Positions 3,543 through 5,170 of a stretch of 5,170 bases of DNA are shown here, in pieces. Source of the stretch: JBCCWR01 sp039193385. Its GTDB lineage: Bacteria; Verrucomicrobiota; Verrucomicrobiia; Methylacidiphilales; JBCCWR01. The translations under genes and the position numbers were made by a program. Below the pieces are notes generated by a model that worked only from the letters and a program-made list of their open reading frames with translations, searched no databases and had not been told where the DNA came from. The first letter of the stretch is position 1; every line of letters starts with the position of its first letter. Where the stretch lies: contig JBCCWR010000146.1 in assembly GCA_039193385.1 (NCBI GenBank), positions 1 through 5,170 on the forward strand, written 5' to 3'.

Positions 3543-5170
3543 TTATTTTTTAGTAACGGATTTAACAAGAGCTAAAGCCTCTTCCCAAGTTTGATCGATC
3601 CAATCTTTGGCTTCTGCCCCTCTCACGAGAAGAGATCCTTCTTGGTTGTGAAACTTATGCGTACTGTCACGTTGAGCTGATAACCAGTTAAATGATCCAT
3701 CCATATAGAATTCACTATCGTACGCTAATGTTTTATGATGAATTCCATTAACACCATGGATAGGAACACCTGCCTCTTCAAATGCCGCTAATGTTCTTTC
3801 AGCACGTTTTTTATCTTTGTTAAATGCCACATCATAGAGAACTAATCGTTTTACACCACGCTCACCAGCGTCTTTTAAAAGATTTATAATATCATCTTGT
3901 TCAATAGCATTGATCGATAAGAAGGCCGACATGATGATAATACGTTCTTGTGACTGGGTAAGAGCTTCATGCAATGCTTTACGATGGTCTTTTAATGTTC
4001 TTACCCTCTGACACTGAGTTTCTATGGCGCTCCCTACACGTGTTGGAACAATAACGTCAGTAATCTCATTTTGTTCAGGGTCAGATAAGAGATAACTCCC
4101 TAATAGGCCAGATGGAGTGTTTATGGACTGGTTTGCAAAAATACGCATATCCCCAAAAACTAAAAAAGACTCTTTAGCCCTTGAAACAGCAACATTCATC
4201 ATATTCTTACCGTTATCAAAGAAGTAGCTTCGAACATCATCATCTTTTCCGTACACAGAAGAAAATATCATGATGTCTTTTTCACCACCTTGGAAGCGAT
4301 GAACTGTACCCACTTGAATACGATTTTTGATACCCGCGGTTTTTAAAGCTTTAGTAATTTCGCCGGCTTGCGCAGCAAAAGGCGTAACAACTCCAATAAT
4401 ATCTTCTAAGGCTTTACCTTTGCCAAATGTAGAGCGTAATTTTTCTGAATTATGAGCAATCCAATCAGCAATCGACTTTGCTTCCAGTGGATTACATCGG
4501 CTACCGCCTCTTTTCATGGATTGTGATGGAATATGAGCAAAACCCATCGCAGGAAATTCTGTTATCTTTGACGAAGGTTTTTGAGGGTTTAACAGGCCTT
4601 TATAAACAAGCTTATTACAGTAATTAATAATCTCTGGGACACATCTCCAATGATCGCTAAGAAACATGCCTTGCGTGTCATCATTGATAGAGCATGCTGA
4701 TTGTACTTTCGCAATTTGCATCATATTGCCCGAAGAAATTGTTAAGCCTCTTTCTTTAATATCTTCATATACATCTATAAGGCTATATTCTTTTATAAGC
4801 TTAATATCCTCATGCTCTCCAAAGGCTCTCACAGGTTCAATTTGATCCGTATCTCCAATAACCAAAGCTTTTTTAGCAAAAGATAAGCCTGTCATACCAA
4901 TTTCAGGAGCGACTTGACCTGCTTCATCCATAATAAGAAGATCAACAAAATCAAAAAGAGAAACGTTACTGCCCGTTTTTGGAACGAATGCGTTTAAAAG
5001 CTTCGGCATCATATGTAATGTTGAGCCCAAGCAAGGGGTTAGCATAGAAAGCCTCCTGAAGAAGCCTTCTATGTCATTTTGAACTGATCCGTAAAGGGAT
5101 GTAGGAGCTTCATTATCTATTTTCTCTAACTCTAACAGCCAACGACCCTCCCAGTAATGAGATGCTAAAA
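3543..5170 (-). CDS. SF1 (DNA2/NAM7-like) helicase fused to PLD-type nuclease, C-terminal part; Mokosh II (MkoC)-like candidate
   Basis: About 541 residues are visible and the frame stays open to the window edge, so the N terminus, including the Walker A motif, is off-window. The Met codon at 5043-5045 is internal: upstream codons read in frame and encode protein such as ASHYWEGRWLLELEK. Counting from that Met, helicase motifs appear in order: LLIMDEAGQ (36-44, Walker B/motif II), VIGDTDQIEP (62-71, motif III), SDHWRC (130-135), VVTPFAAQ (219-226), VGTVHRFQGGEKD (245-257, motif V) and NVAVSRAKE (284-292, motif VI). Then comes a phospholipase-D-like domain from about 350, with IIIMSAFLS, LVLYD and an HxK-x4-D catalytic motif (His436, Lys438, Asp443) followed by GSFNW. 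One HKD motif implies a dimeric active site. A helicase of this group with a C-terminal PLD nuclease is the single-protein type II Mokosh anti-phage architecture, which suggests action on phage nucleic acid. It is monocistronic as far as seen, at an island edge, and AT-richer than its neighbours. Confidence 0.88.
   Translation of the reverse strand, partial: LASHYWEGRWLLELEKIDNEAPTSLYGSVQNDIEGFFRRLSMLTPCLGSTLHMMPKLLNAFVPKTGSNVSLFDFVDLLIMDEAGQVAPEIGMTGLSFAKKALVIGDTDQIEPVRAFGEHEDIKLIKEYSLIDVYEDIKERGLTISSGNMMQIAKVQSACSINDDTQGMFLSDHWRCVPEIINYCNKLVYKGLLNPQKPSSKITEFPAMGFAHIPSQSMKRGGSRCNPLEAKSIADWIAHNSEKLRSTFGKGKALEDIIGVVTPFAAQAGEITKALKTAGIKNRIQVGTVHRFQGGEKDIMIFSSVYGKDDDVRSYFFDNGKNMMNVAVSRAKESFLVFGDMRIFANQSINTPSGLLGSYLLSDPEQNEITDVIVPTRVGSAIETQCQRVRTLKDHRKALHEALTQSQERIIIMSAFLSINAIEQDDIINLLKDAGERGVKRLVLYDVAFNKDKKRAERTLAAFEEAGVPIHGVNGIHHKTLAYDSEFYMDGSFNWLSAQRDSTHKFHNQEGSLLVRGAEAKDWIDQTWEEALALVKSVTKK

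Noticed and set aside
5043..5045. ATG at 5045 as the true start of the helicase-PLD gene
   Set aside because: The frame continues without a stop to the window edge and the upstream codons encode plausible helicase sequence; no ribosome-binding site is evident and Walker A would be missing.

Overview
The window looks like chromosomal DNA from a Gram-negative bacterium, probably a proteobacterium and tentatively an alphaproteobacterium, at the edge of an integrated genomic island. The evidence is a periplasmic-type signal peptide, a 3' tRNA fragment of the proteobacterial initiator tRNA-fMet type, and proteins of the HxlR, Nu-class GST (YfcG/YghU-like) and Fe3+-type solute-binding families. Assignment below phylum is inference.

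Layout, left to right. Positions 1-276 hold no gene, only AT-rich DNA with two small hairpins and a 12-bp tandem duplication; this is probably the original chromosomal DNA downstream of the tRNA. Positions 277-322 (minus strand) are the 3' part of an initiator tRNA-fMet, from the anticodon loop to the encoded CCA. The 5' half is missing, as expected for the attachment-site copy left at the far end of a tRNA-integrated element. If so, the element lies to the right of 322. Positions 323-585 are dense in inverted repeats (340-404 and 405-461) and also carry the promoter region of the first gene.

Positions 586-3408 hold a compact four-gene block: a HxlR-type regulator (+), an orphan periplasmic solute-binding protein (-, convergent with the regulator and sharing a terminator hairpin with it), and then a divergent operon of a YfcG/YghU-like glutathione transferase and a small DUF5519/luciferase-domain-like protein. 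The 118-bp divergent promoter carries three TAGTTAG-type repeats at exact 17-bp intervals, a candidate operator. The HxlR protein has an N-terminal CP motif as in redox- or electrophile-sensing members. My inference is an inducible thiol/electrophile-response or detoxification cassette with a binding protein for an unknown substrate.

Positions 3543-5170 (minus strand) are the C-terminal part, open to the window edge, of a large superfamily 1 (DNA2/NAM7, COG1112-like) helicase fused to a C-terminal single-HKD phospholipase-D-type nuclease. This is the architecture of type II Mokosh anti-phage proteins (MkoC), so it is a defence-gene candidate. It is more AT-rich by eye than the four-gene block.

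A 20-bp sequence of two 11-bp-spaced TGGCACA-type units occurs at 438-457 and, inverted with 18/20 identity, at 3510-3529, exactly bracketing the four-gene block. These may be integrase arm sites or ends of a mobile unit. No integrase, transposase, CRISPR array or complete RNA gene is visible.
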